From: Pseudomonas cerasi
GTDB taxonomy: Bacteria; Pseudomonadota; Gammaproteobacteria; Pseudomonadales; Pseudomonadaceae
Direction of reading: 5' to 3'
Assembly: GCF_900074915.1 (NCBI RefSeq)
Contig: NZ_LT222319.1
Coordinates: forward strand, 3,381,001 to 3,445,000
Length of the DNA: 64,000 nucleotides
In this document: positions 1 to 7,272 of the stretch, piece after piece
Position numbering within the stretch: position 1 is the stretch's first letter
Layout of the letters: each line of letters opens with the position of its first letter
Translations under genes and position numbers: made by a program
The notes under the pieces: generated by a model
Databases searched by the model: none
What the model was told of the DNA's origin: nothing
Seen by the model: only the letters and a program-made list of their open reading frames with translations

Positions 1-223
1 TCAGGCGGTTGTGCCTGGGGCTGGCGTGACGACAGTGTCAGGACCAGTCGTGCGAGGGGCCTTCCACACTTGCCGAGAATGGGCGTGTGGCAAGAGACCC
101 TGCGAGGGTGTCGGGCAGGCCCATGCAGGGAGCGGGCCATACGTGACGCGGCGCGTCGGGGAGAAGCGAATTCGATGGCGAAGACGGCCATGCATTCATG
201 GGGTTTATGTTGCCTCGAACATT

Positions 224-252
224 GCTTTCGCGAACTAGTTCGCTCCTGCAAA
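224..252. repeat. REP-type palindromic element
   Basis: GCGAACTAGTTCGC at 230-243 is a perfect 14-bp palindrome. With its flanks (GCAGGAGCGAAC on the minus strand) it matches the general form of pseudomonad REP elements, GTAGGAGCGAGCTTGCTCGCGAA-like. It is a single copy and I saw no RAYT transposase nearby. Confidence 0.55.
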
Positions 253-288
253 GCAAAATATCTCAGCCTATGCATGAGTACATATCGC

Positions 289-320
289 GAAAAAAAAAGC
301 GTCTTCCGCCTCACGCTTTT
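289..320 (-). terminator. Hairpin with A/T tracts, possible terminator
   Basis: AAAAGCGT (295-302) pairs with ACGCTTTT (313-320). Read on the minus strand the hairpin is followed by a run of about nine T residues, the form of an intrinsic terminator. No leftward gene enters it in this window, so its role is unclear. Confidence 0.35.
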
Positions 321-435
321 GGTGCGCTAGAGCCCTGTTCGCGCCAAAGCGGCGCATGTCGGTGTGTGCGTGCAATTAATGCAGGGATGCTCTGCCTCAG
401 GGTTTCGAAACGCGCGCCAACAGCCGTTTCGCCAG

Positions 436-452
436 TTGGCATTGCCCTTGCT
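436..452 (+). promoter_or_regulatory. Sigma-54 (-24/-12) promoter for the urt-ure operon
   Basis: TTGGCATTGCCCTTGCT has the invariant GG and GC separated by exactly ten bases, as required for RpoN promoters. It lies about 185 bases upstream of the urtA start. Nitrogen-limitation genes such as urea uptake and urease are typically RpoN/NtrC controlled in pseudomonads, so the position makes sense. No unambiguous NtrC site was identified. Confidence 0.65.
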
Positions 453-565
453 ACGTTCCTCCTGAGACATCGCGCCAGCTGTTTGCCCTACGCCCCTCTC
501 GGCAAGTAGGGAGACACCTCGCGTACGACTGGATCGGACGCAGTTGTCCCGCCAGATTCGGCATA

Positions 566-616
566 AAAGCCTGACCTCCCGCCCATTGATTTGGCCGGGA
601 CGTCGGGCTTTTTTCA
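566..616 (+). terminator. Intrinsic terminator in the urtA leader (possible attenuator)
   Basis: The arm at 566-581 (AAAGCCTGACCTCCCG) pairs with 596-611, with one C-C mismatch and one G-T pair, and is followed by a T-run (609-614). It sits between the sigma-54 promoter and the urtA start codon only about 20 bases downstream. It may terminate transcription from upstream, or attenuate operon transcription in the leader. Confidence 0.65.
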
Positions 617-634
617 TTCCTGGGAGATAAGTGA

Positions 635-1816
635 ATGCACAACGACAAACGCCGTTTGATCAAGCATGCTCTGTTGCTGGGTGCGATCAGCCTGCTGCCG
701 TTTTCCCTGATCGGTCAGGCGCAGGCGGACGAGACTGTGAAAGTCGGCATCATCCACTCGCTGACCGGCACCATGGCCATCAGTGAAGCCTCGGTGGTCG
801 ACGCAGAAAAACTGGCCATCGAAGAGATCAACGCCAGTGGCGGCGTGATGGGCAAAACCATCGAGCCGATCGTCGAGGACGGTGCCAGCGACTGGCCGAC
901 CTTCGCCGAGAAGGCGCGCAAGCTGCTGGAAAACGACCACGTCGCAGTCACCTTTGGCGCGTTCACCTCGGCCTCGCGCAAAGCGGTGCTGCCAGTCTTC
1001 GAGCGCAACAAGGGCCTGCTCTACTACCCGACCTTCTATGAAGGGCTGGAGAAATCCCCGGCCATTATCTACACCGGTGCCGAAGCCTCGCAGCAGACCC
1101 TTGCCGCCGTCACCTGGCTGATGGCCAACAAGGGCAAAAGCGTCTACCTGGTCGGTTCCGACTACATCTGGCCACGCACCACCAACAAACTGGCACGGGC
1201 ATCGGTGACCAAACAGGGCGGCTCCATCGTCGGCGAAGACTATCTGCCGCTGGGGGCCATCGAGTTTTCCTCGGTGATCAACAAGATCAAGGCGGCCAAG
1301 CCGGACATCGTGCTGTCGACCATCGTCGGCGGCTCCAACGTGGCGTTTTACAAACAGCTCAAGGCCGCGGGTATCGACAGCAGTAACCAGACGCTGATGG
1401 GGCTGGCGATCACCGAAGAGGAAGTCACCGGCATCGGTGCGGAGAACCTCGTTGGCTTCTTGACCTGCATGAGCTATTTCCAGAGCCTGAAAAACCCGGT
1501 CAACGAGAAGTTCGTCCAGGCCTTCAAAACACGCTACGGGCAGCAGCGCGTCGTCGGTGACCCGATGGCTGCGGCGTATACCGCAGTGTACCTGTGGAAA
1601 AAGGCCGTCGAGAAAGCAGGCAGTTTCGACGTGCCGAAAGTAATCGCCGCGTCCTCGGAGCTGACCCTCGATGCGCCCGAAGGCGAGATCAAGGTGCACA
1701 AGGACAACCACCACCTGTGGAAGCGTGCGCGCATCGGCACCCTCAATGCGCAGGGCCAGGTCGACGTGATCTACGAGTCGGCACCGATCGAGCCCAACCC
1801 CTTTCCGAAACTCTGA
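635..1816 (+). CDS. urtA: Urea ABC transporter, substrate-binding protein
   Basis: A 393-residue periplasmic binding protein of the branched-chain amino acid/amide family. Residues 1-31 form a signal peptide (KRR, hydrophobic core, cleavage after GQAQA), and the mature protein begins DETVKVGIIHSLTG, the family's opening strand. The ATG at 635 is preceded by GGGAG. It is the first gene of a run of eleven rightward genes ending in ureD, and the urease genes downstream support urea as ligand. It is shorter than many UrtA proteins (about 420 residues), so it may be the FmdD/UrtA-like subtype and short-chain amides are an alternative ligand. Confidence 0.88.
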   Translation: MHNDKRRLIKHALLLGAISLLPFSLIGQAQADETVKVGIIHSLTGTMAISEASVVDAEKLAIEEINASGGVMGKTIEPIVEDGASDWPTFAEKARKLLENDHVAVTFGAFTSASRKAVLPVFERNKGLLYYPTFYEGLEKSPAIIYTGAEASQQTLAAVTWLMANKGKSVYLVGSDYIWPRTTNKLARASVTKQGGSIVGEDYLPLGAIEFSSVINKIKAAKPDIVLSTIVGGSNVAFYKQLKAAGIDSSNQTLMGLAITEEEVTGIGAENLVGFLTCMSYFQSLKNPVNEKFVQAFKTRYGQQRVVGDPMAAAYTAVYLWKKAVEKAGSFDVPKVIAASSELTLDAPEGEIKVHKDNHHLWKRARIGTLNAQGQVDVIYESAPIEPNPFPKL

Positions 1817-1825
1817 TCCCGGCAC

Positions 1826-1847
1826 GGGCGCGATCCGCTTCGCGCCC
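1826..1847 (+). other. Stem-loop between urtA and urtB
   Basis: GGGCGCGA (1826-1833) pairs perfectly with TCGCGCCC (1840-1847) around a six-base loop, with no T-run. Hairpins after the binding-protein gene of ABC operons commonly protect the upstream message and raise its level relative to the permease genes. That role is inferred here. Confidence 0.55.
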
Positions 1848-1882
1848 GCTTTCGTCAATGTGCAGCAACAGGTAGCGACGGC

Positions 1883-2785
1883 ATGACTCTCGATACGCTG
1901 GTAATGCAAGTCTTCAGCGGGTTCTCGCTGTTTTCAGTGCTGGTGCTGATGGCACTCGGGCTGACCATCGTGTTCGGCCTGATGGGCGTGATCAACATGG
2001 CGCACGGCGAACTGATGGCGATGGGCTCATACATGACCTACGTCACCTCCGTGGTGTTTCAGCGCTACTTTCCGGAGCTCATGGGCTGGTATTTCATCAT
2101 CGGCATCGGGATGGCCTTTGTGGTGACCTTTGCCTTCGGTCTACTGCTGGAACGCTGCTTCATTCGCTTCATGTACAACCGACCGCTCGACACCCTGCTG
2201 GCGACCTGGGGGCTGTCTCTGGTCCTTCAGCAGCTGTTTCGCCAGGTCTTCGGCCCCAAGGAAGTCAGCGTGCCCACCGTGCAGTGGTTGCAGGGCGCAT
2301 GGAAAATCAGCGACGGGCTGGAGCTGCCCCTCAACCGGATTTTCATCATTGGTCTGACCTTCGTGATTGCCGCTGCGGTGTTCCTGTTTCTCTACCGCAG
2401 TCGCTGGGGCCTGCGCATTCGCGCCGTGACCCAGAACCGCGCCATGGCCGGTGCAGCCGGGATCAACACCGCGCGGGTCGACTCGGTGACCTTCGCGCTG
2501 GGCTGTGGCCTTGCGGGCATTGCCGGCAGTTCATTCACCATGCTCGCCTCCACTGGCCCGGTCAGCGGTCAGCAGTACCTGGTGGACACCTTTATCGTCG
2601 TCGTGTTCGGCGGCGTGGAAAGCCTGCTGGGCACCTTCCTTTCGGCGTTCGCCATCGGCCAGACCCAGGTTTCGCTGGAATACCTCACCACCGGCTCCAT
2701 GGCCAAGGCGATCACCCTGCTGGTGGTCATCGTGCTGCTGTTCTTCCGCCCCAACGGCCTGTTCGCCACGAAAGTGAGACGTTGA
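1883..2785 (+). CDS. urtB: Urea ABC transporter, permease (LivH type)
   Basis: A 300-residue inner-membrane protein with about eight hydrophobic segments. It has the LivH/UrtB features GLTIVFGLMGVINMAHGE near residue 30 and the EAA-like cytoplasmic loop near residues 170-205 (RAVTQNRAMAGAAGIN). It pairs with the LivM-type permease encoded immediately downstream to form the channel. It lacks the long N-terminal periplasmic extension found in some UrtB proteins. It is separated from urtA by 66 bases containing a stem-loop and abuts urtC. Confidence 0.9.
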   Translation: MTLDTLVMQVFSGFSLFSVLVLMALGLTIVFGLMGVINMAHGELMAMGSYMTYVTSVVFQRYFPELMGWYFIIGIGMAFVVTFAFGLLLERCFIRFMYNRPLDTLLATWGLSLVLQQLFRQVFGPKEVSVPTVQWLQGAWKISDGLELPLNRIFIIGLTFVIAAAVFLFLYRSRWGLRIRAVTQNRAMAGAAGINTARVDSVTFALGCGLAGIAGSSFTMLASTGPVSGQQYLVDTFIVVVFGGVESLLGTFLSAFAIGQTQVSLEYLTTGSMAKAITLLVVIVLLFFRPNGLFATKVRR

Positions 2786-2786
2786 G

Positions 2787-3929
2787 ATGAATGACATGAC
2801 TGAAAAGCCGACGCTGCGGCCGCAGGCCACAGTGCCGGGCGCAGGCAAGCCAGCGGGTGGCTGGTTGACGCTGATCGAGCGCTACAGCCTGATCTGGCTG
2901 TCGCTGCTGTTGTTGGTGGCGTTGCCACTGATACTTGGCGATTTTCGCCTCGGGCTGGCCGGCAAATACCTGAGCCTGGCGTTCTGCGCAGTGGGCATGG
3001 TGATGATCTGGGGCTACGGCGGCATCCTCAGCCTCGGTCAGGGGATTTTCTTCGGCCTGGGCAGCTACATGATGGCGATGTACCTCAAACTCGAAGCCAC
3101 CGCCACGGATGAAGCGGCCAGCGCCCTCGCCGCGTTCTACGGTTCGGCACTGCCGGACTTCATGATCTGGAACAGCGTCGAAGCCCTGCCCTGGTGGTGG
3201 AAACCGTTCGAGTCGGCGACCTTTACCCTGGCCGCGATCCTGATCCTGCCTGCACTGCTGGCGTTTCTGTTCAGTTATGCCTACTTCAAAAAACGCGTGG
3301 GCGGCGTGTACTTCTCGATCATTACCCTGTCACTGGCCTCGATCATGTCGATCATGATCATCGGCCAACAGGGCTACACCGGCGGCGTCAACGGCCTGAC
3401 CGATTTCAAGACCGCCTTCGGCCTGAGCCTGCAGACGCCCCAGACGCCCTGGATTCTCTACCTGATCACCACACTGTTGCTGCTGGCCAGCGTCGCGATG
3501 TGCGGGTTCATTCTGCGCAGCCGCCTGGGCAAGGTGATCGTGGCAATCCGTGATCGCGAAGACCGGGTGCGTTTCTCCGGTTACAACACTGCGCTGTTCA
3601 AGGCCTTCATTTTTGCCGTGGCCGCACTGATTTCCGCGCTGGGCGGGGTGATGTTCACCTTGCAGGTCGGCCTGGCGTCGCCCTCGCTGGTGGGCATCAT
3701 TCCGTCCACCGAGATCGTCATCTACGCCGCGCTGGGTGGACGCCTTTCGCTGGTGGGTGCGGTGTACGGCACGCTGTTGATCGGCACGGCCAAAACCTGG
3801 CTGTCAGAAAACTTCGTCAGTTTCTGGCAGTACTTCATCGGTTTCCTGTTCATGGCCGTCGTGCTGTTCCTGCCCACCGGGCTGGCCGGACTGCTGCAGC
3901 GCCTGAGCAACAAGGAGGCGCAGTCATGA
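2787..3929 (+). CDS. urtC: Urea ABC transporter, permease (LivM type)
   Basis: A 380-residue polytopic inner-membrane protein, the second permease of the urea importer. The motif WGYGGILSLGQGIFFGLGSYMM near residues 75-95 is characteristic of LivM/UrtC proteins, as is the cytoplasmic RDREDRVRFSGYN loop near residues 255-268. The ATG at 2787 follows the urtB stop almost directly; ATG at 2796 is an alternative start three codons in. The 3' end overlaps urtD by four bases (ATGA), indicating translational coupling. Confidence 0.9.
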   Translation: MNDMTEKPTLRPQATVPGAGKPAGGWLTLIERYSLIWLSLLLLVALPLILGDFRLGLAGKYLSLAFCAVGMVMIWGYGGILSLGQGIFFGLGSYMMAMYLKLEATATDEAASALAAFYGSALPDFMIWNSVEALPWWWKPFESATFTLAAILILPALLAFLFSYAYFKKRVGGVYFSIITLSLASIMSIMIIGQQGYTGGVNGLTDFKTAFGLSLQTPQTPWILYLITTLLLLASVAMCGFILRSRLGKVIVAIRDREDRVRFSGYNTALFKAFIFAVAALISALGGVMFTLQVGLASPSLVGIIPSTEIVIYAALGGRLSLVGAVYGTLLIGTAKTWLSENFVSFWQYFIGFLFMAVVLFLPTGLAGLLQRLSNKEAQS

Positions 3930-4663
3930 GCGCGATGTTACTGAGTGTCGAAGACCTGACCGTGTCGTTCGACGGTTTCAAGGCGGTCGACAACCTCAAT
4001 TTCTATGTCGAGGAAAACCAGGTGCATGTGGTGATCGGGCCCAATGGCGCGGGCAAGACCACCCTGCTCGACATGATCTGCGGCAAGACCCGCCCGAGTG
4101 CCGGCAGCATCCGCTTCAAGGACCTGCAACTGGCCAACATGATCGAGTACCAGATCACCCGCGCTGGCGTGGGCCGCAAGTTTCAGAACCCGTCGGTCTA
4201 CGAAGACCTCACCGTACGTGAAAACCTCGACATTTCCTCGCCGGACAAGCGCGGCATCTTCAACTGCCTGTTCGCCGGGAAGAACGCAGCGCTGAATGCC
4301 GAAATCGATCAGACCGCCGAAATGATCTTTCTCAAGGACCAGCTGGGACGCAAGGCCGGGCTGTTGTCCCACGGCCAGAAACAGTGGCTGGAGATCGGCA
4401 TGCTGTTGATGCAGCGCCCGGAACTGCTGCTGCTCGACGAGCCCGTCGCCGGCATGAGCGCAGGCGAGCGGGAGAAAACCGCTGGCCTGCTCAAGCTCAT
4501 CGCCAAGGGTCGCGCGATGGTGATCATCGAGCACGACATGGAGTTCGTGAAATCGGTGGCTGACAAGGTCACCGTCCTGCATCAGGGCAAGACCCTGGCC
4601 TACGGCTCGATGGATCAGGTGCAGAACGATCCTCGCGTCATCGACGTCTACCTGGGGCACTGA
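3926..4663 (+). CDS. urtD: Urea ABC transporter, ATP-binding protein (LivG type)
   Basis: A 245-residue cytoplasmic ATPase of the LivG class. Walker A is GPNGAGKTT near residue 38, the signature is LSHGQKQWLEIGM near residue 147, Walker B is LLLLDEP, and the switch His lies in VIIEHDM. The HGQKQ variant of the signature is usual for UrtD. It overlaps urtC by four bases and is followed two bases later by urtE. All catalytic motifs are intact. Confidence 0.93.
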   Translation: MSAMLLSVEDLTVSFDGFKAVDNLNFYVEENQVHVVIGPNGAGKTTLLDMICGKTRPSAGSIRFKDLQLANMIEYQITRAGVGRKFQNPSVYEDLTVRENLDISSPDKRGIFNCLFAGKNAALNAEIDQTAEMIFLKDQLGRKAGLLSHGQKQWLEIGMLLMQRPELLLLDEPVAGMSAGEREKTAGLLKLIAKGRAMVIIEHDMEFVKSVADKVTVLHQGKTLAYGSMDQVQNDPRVIDVYLGH

Positions 4664-4665
4664 AC

Positions 4666-5355
4666 ATGCTGAATGTCTCTCACCTCAACGTGTATTACGG
4701 CGACAGTCACGTGTTACGTGACCTCAGCCTGGAGCTGGCGGCAGGCGAGTCACTCGCGGTCATGGGCCGCAACGGCATGGGCAAGACCACACTGCTCAGA
4801 AGCCTGGTCGGCATGTTGCCGACGCGCAGCGGCAGCATCACCCTCGCCGGGCAGGAACTGACCGGCAGCAAGAGCTATGAGCGGGTCGCCGCCGGGGTCG
4901 GTTTCGTGCCTCAGGGGCGGATGATCTTCCCCTACCTGAGTGTCGAGGAAAACATCCTGACCGGCATGCAGGGTGCGCCCGCAGCGCCGATTCCCGACTA
5001 CATCTTCGAATACTTCCCGGTGCTGTTCGAGATGCGCCGACGCAAGGGCGGCAACCTGTCCGGCGGTCAGCAGCAACAGCTGGCCATCGCCCGGGCGCTG
5101 GTATCCAACCCCAAGGTGTTGATCCTCGATGAGCCCACCGAAGGCATCCAGCCGTCGATCATCAAGGACATCGCCAAAGCCCTCAACCTGCTGAAAAAGG
5201 AACGCGGGTTTTCGCTGATTGTTTCCGAGCAGGTGCTGTCGTTCGCCATGGCGGTGGCAGACCGCTACCTGATCATCGAAAAAGGCGAATTCGTGCACAG
5301 CGAAGTCCGCGAAACCGTCGACCGCGAGCGCATCCTGCGCTACCTGACAATCTGA
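4666..5355 (+). CDS. urtE: Urea ABC transporter, ATP-binding protein (LivF type)
   Basis: A 229-residue ATPase of the LivF class that would pair with UrtD at the membrane. It shows Walker A GRNGMGKTT near residue 34, Q-loop FVPQGR, the signature LSGGQQQQLAIARAL near residue 132, Walker B VLILDEPTEG and a C-terminal LivF-type tail. It closes the transporter part of the operon; ureE starts 22 bases downstream, so uptake and hydrolysis are co-transcribed. Confidence 0.93.
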   Translation: MLNVSHLNVYYGDSHVLRDLSLELAAGESLAVMGRNGMGKTTLLRSLVGMLPTRSGSITLAGQELTGSKSYERVAAGVGFVPQGRMIFPYLSVEENILTGMQGAPAAPIPDYIFEYFPVLFEMRRRKGGNLSGGQQQQLAIARALVSNPKVLILDEPTEGIQPSIIKDIAKALNLLKKERGFSLIVSEQVLSFAMAVADRYLIIEKGEFVHSEVRETVDRERILRYLTI

Positions 5356-5377
5356 ACAACGTACGGGAGCCATCGCC

Positions 5378-5818
5378 ATGCTGATACTCGACCGCATTCT
5401 GGGCCAGGCCAGCGACCCTGCCCTCGCCGACCGCCTGCATGACCTGAGCCATGCCGGTCAGGTCGAAACCCTGAGCCTGTCCGGCAGTGACATTCAGCGC
5501 CATCGCCTGCGCCTGGCCAGTGATCGGGGCACCGACTGCGCGATTCGTCTGGAACGTCACCAACACCTGCGCAACGGCTCGGTGCTGATGCTCGACAGTC
5601 AACGCGCCATCGTCGTGCAAATGCAGGATCAGCAATACCTCGACCTGCAACCACGCGATGCGGCGGCCGCGCTGGAACTGGGTTATTTCGCCGGCAACAT
5701 GCACTGGGCAGTGCGCTTTGCCGGAGACACCTTGCAGATCCCGCTCAACGGCCCGGAAGCTGACTACCTCGAGCGTCTGGCGCCCATGCTCGCGGACGGC
5801 CGGGTGCAGCGCGCATGA
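5378..5818 (+). CDS. ureE: Urease accessory protein UreE (nickel metallochaperone)
   Basis: A 146-residue protein of the UreE family, which delivers Ni2+ to the UreD/F/G-urease assembly. The C-terminal domain contains GYFAGNMHW near residues 103-111, equivalent to the family's GYHLGNRHW region that holds the conserved metal-binding His. The first position has Phe where many UreE proteins have His, and there is no His-rich C-terminal tail. It overlaps ureF by four bases (ATGA). Confidence 0.85.
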   Translation: MLILDRILGQASDPALADRLHDLSHAGQVETLSLSGSDIQRHRLRLASDRGTDCAIRLERHQHLRNGSVLMLDSQRAIVVQMQDQQYLDLQPRDAAAALELGYFAGNMHWAVRFAGDTLQIPLNGPEADYLERLAPMLADGRVQRA

Positions 5819-6546
5819 ACGCCTCGAGCAGCCTGTTGCTGGCCCTGCAGCAGGCCGACAGTTTCTTTCCCGGCGGTGCGGTGGCGTGGTCATGGGGTCT
5901 GGAAACGCTGGTCGCTGACGGACACCTCGGTCACGGCGAAATCGTCGCGCCACGGCGCCGGCAACGAACGGTTCGCCATAGCCGCAGTGCCGAGGTACAT
6001 GGCTTCGTCGAGGGCCAATTGCGCCATCGCTGGAACAGTTTTGATCGAGTGTTTCTGCTCGCCGCCTGGCACGCGGCCGATGACCAGCCGGCGTTGATGG
6101 CTCTGGACACTCAGATCGAAGCACTGACCCTGGCCGAGGAACTGCGCCAGGGCTCACGACGTGTCGGCCAGGCATTGCTGGGCGTGCATGTCGCGCTGGG
6201 CACATCGGGCGCGGCGTCCTATCAACAGCAGATTCTGGCAGGCCACACACCGGGCCATCTGCCCGTGGTGCAGGGCCTGCTCTGGAATCACCTGGGCATG
6301 CACCGCTATCACTGCCAACTGGCTGCCGCACACGCCTTGTGCACCGGGCTGGTCAGCGCCGCCGTACGCCTCGGGGTCATGGGCCACATCGATGCGCAAC
6401 GAGTGCTGACCGATATTCAACCGCTGATCACCGAACTGCTGGCGCAGGAACCGCCTGAGCCAGACGACGCGTGCGGCTTCACACCCATGGCCGAAATCGC
6501 CGTGATGCGTCACGAAACCCAGGACCTGCGCCTGTTTGCCAATTGA
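5815..6546 (+). CDS. ureF: Urease accessory protein UreF, with atypical N-terminal segment
   Basis: A 243-residue UreF-family protein that, with UreD and UreG, forms the GTP-dependent urease activation complex. LLLALQQADSFFPGGAVAWS at residues 7-26 is the UreF N-terminus, and FVEGQLRHRW onward (about residue 64) fits the family again. Between them, residues about 40-58 are Arg-rich (APRRRQRTVRHSRS) and look unlike the helix usually found there, although the reading frame is open throughout. This could be a compensated double frameshift, a local replacement or a genuine variant. It overlaps ureE at the start; ureAB follows after 27 bases. Confidence 0.82.
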   Translation: MNASSSLLLALQQADSFFPGGAVAWSWGLETLVADGHLGHGEIVAPRRRQRTVRHSRSAEVHGFVEGQLRHRWNSFDRVFLLAAWHAADDQPALMALDTQIEALTLAEELRQGSRRVGQALLGVHVALGTSGAASYQQQILAGHTPGHLPVVQGLLWNHLGMHRYHCQLAAAHALCTGLVSAAVRLGVMGHIDAQRVLTDIQPLITELLAQEPPEPDDACGFTPMAEIAVMRHETQDLRLFAN

Positions 6547-6573
6547 GCCAGCCACCCTACCGGGAGCCCTGTC

Positions 6574-7269
6574 ATGCTGCTGACCCCCACCGAGCTTGAA
6601 CGACTCACGCTGTACACCGCCGCCGAGCTGTCACGCAAACGCCGCAGCAAGGGCCTGCGCCTGAACTTCCCGGAAGCCTCGGCCCTGATTGCCGACGAGA
6701 TCCTCGAAGGCGCACGTGAGGGGCGCAGCGTCGCCGAGCTGATCGGTTTCGGCTCGACGATCCTCAACACCGATGACGTGATGCCAGGGGTCGCCGACCT
6801 GCTGCCGGTGCTGCAGGTCGAGGGCACGTTTCCGGATGGCACCAAACTGGTCACCGTGCATCAACCGATCCGGCCGGGCCGACTGCCGCTGGCGGTCATG
6901 CCGACACCGGGGGAGATTCTTTCACCTGACGGCGATATCCACCTGAATGGCGAGCGGCCGACCGCCACCCTGCGCGCGATCAATACCGGCGACCGACCGG
7001 TGCAGATCGGCAGTCACTATCACTTTTTCGAAGTCAACAAGGCGCTGGATTTCCCGCGTGAACGTGCCTTCGGCATGCACCTGGATATTCCCGCAGGCAC
7101 GGCGGTGCGCTTCGAACCCGGCGAGCTGCGCGAAGTGCAACTGGTGCAGTTTGGCGGAACTGGCGACATCCACGGCTTCAGTGGCCTGACCAATGGCAAC
7201 CTGCACGATCCGGCCTGCAAGCTCGCAGCGCTGGAGCGTGCCCGCGCCCAACTCTTCAAAGGAGCCTGA
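6574..7269 (+). CDS. ureAB: Urease gamma/beta subunit fusion
   Basis: A 231-residue fusion of two structural subunits. Residues about 1-100 (LTPTELERLTLYTAAELSRK, then PGVADLLPVLQVEGTFPDGT) are urease gamma. Residues about 105-231 (GEILSPDGDIHLN, QIGSHYHFFEVN, GFSGLTNG) are urease beta. Many bacteria encode these separately, but Helicobacter-type and some Pseudomonas ureases are fused. GGGAG precedes the ATG at 6574, and ureC begins three bases after the stop. Confidence 0.92.
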   Translation: MLLTPTELERLTLYTAAELSRKRRSKGLRLNFPEASALIADEILEGAREGRSVAELIGFGSTILNTDDVMPGVADLLPVLQVEGTFPDGTKLVTVHQPIRPGRLPLAVMPTPGEILSPDGDIHLNGERPTATLRAINTGDRPVQIGSHYHFFEVNKALDFPRERAFGMHLDIPAGTAVRFEPGELREVQLVQFGGTGDIHGFSGLTNGNLHDPACKLAALERARAQLFKGA

Positions 7270-7272
7270 GGC

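Larger units (their letters stand above)
1..434. other. Non-coding region upstream of the urea operon
   Basis: I see no convincing gene here: the open frames are short, lack good ribosome binding sites and resemble nothing I recognise. It holds a REP palindrome (230-243), a hairpin with an A-run (289-320), and an imperfect inverted repeat (about 314-356, TTTGGTGC against GCGCCAAA) that lies upstream of the sigma-54 promoter and could be an activator site. Confidence 0.5.

Noticed and set aside
1..195. 64-codon leftward frame at the window edge
   Set aside because: No ribosome binding site, no homology and low-complexity Pro/Arg composition; most likely chance in GC-rich DNA.
464..614. Guanidine-type (ykkC) riboswitch before the urea transporter
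   Set aside because: I looked for the conserved ykkC sequence blocks because they often precede urea or amide transport genes, and did not find them. The leader remains unassigned.
614..1909. Long leftward open frame antisense to urtA
   Set aside because: It mirrors the codon structure of the GC-rich urtA gene, has no recognisable domain and conflicts with the clear operon on the other strand. The same applies to long antisense frames over ureC (6922-8709), pheT (28727-30898), thrS (33165-34496), moeA/moaB (53882-55726) and quiC (59609-61357).
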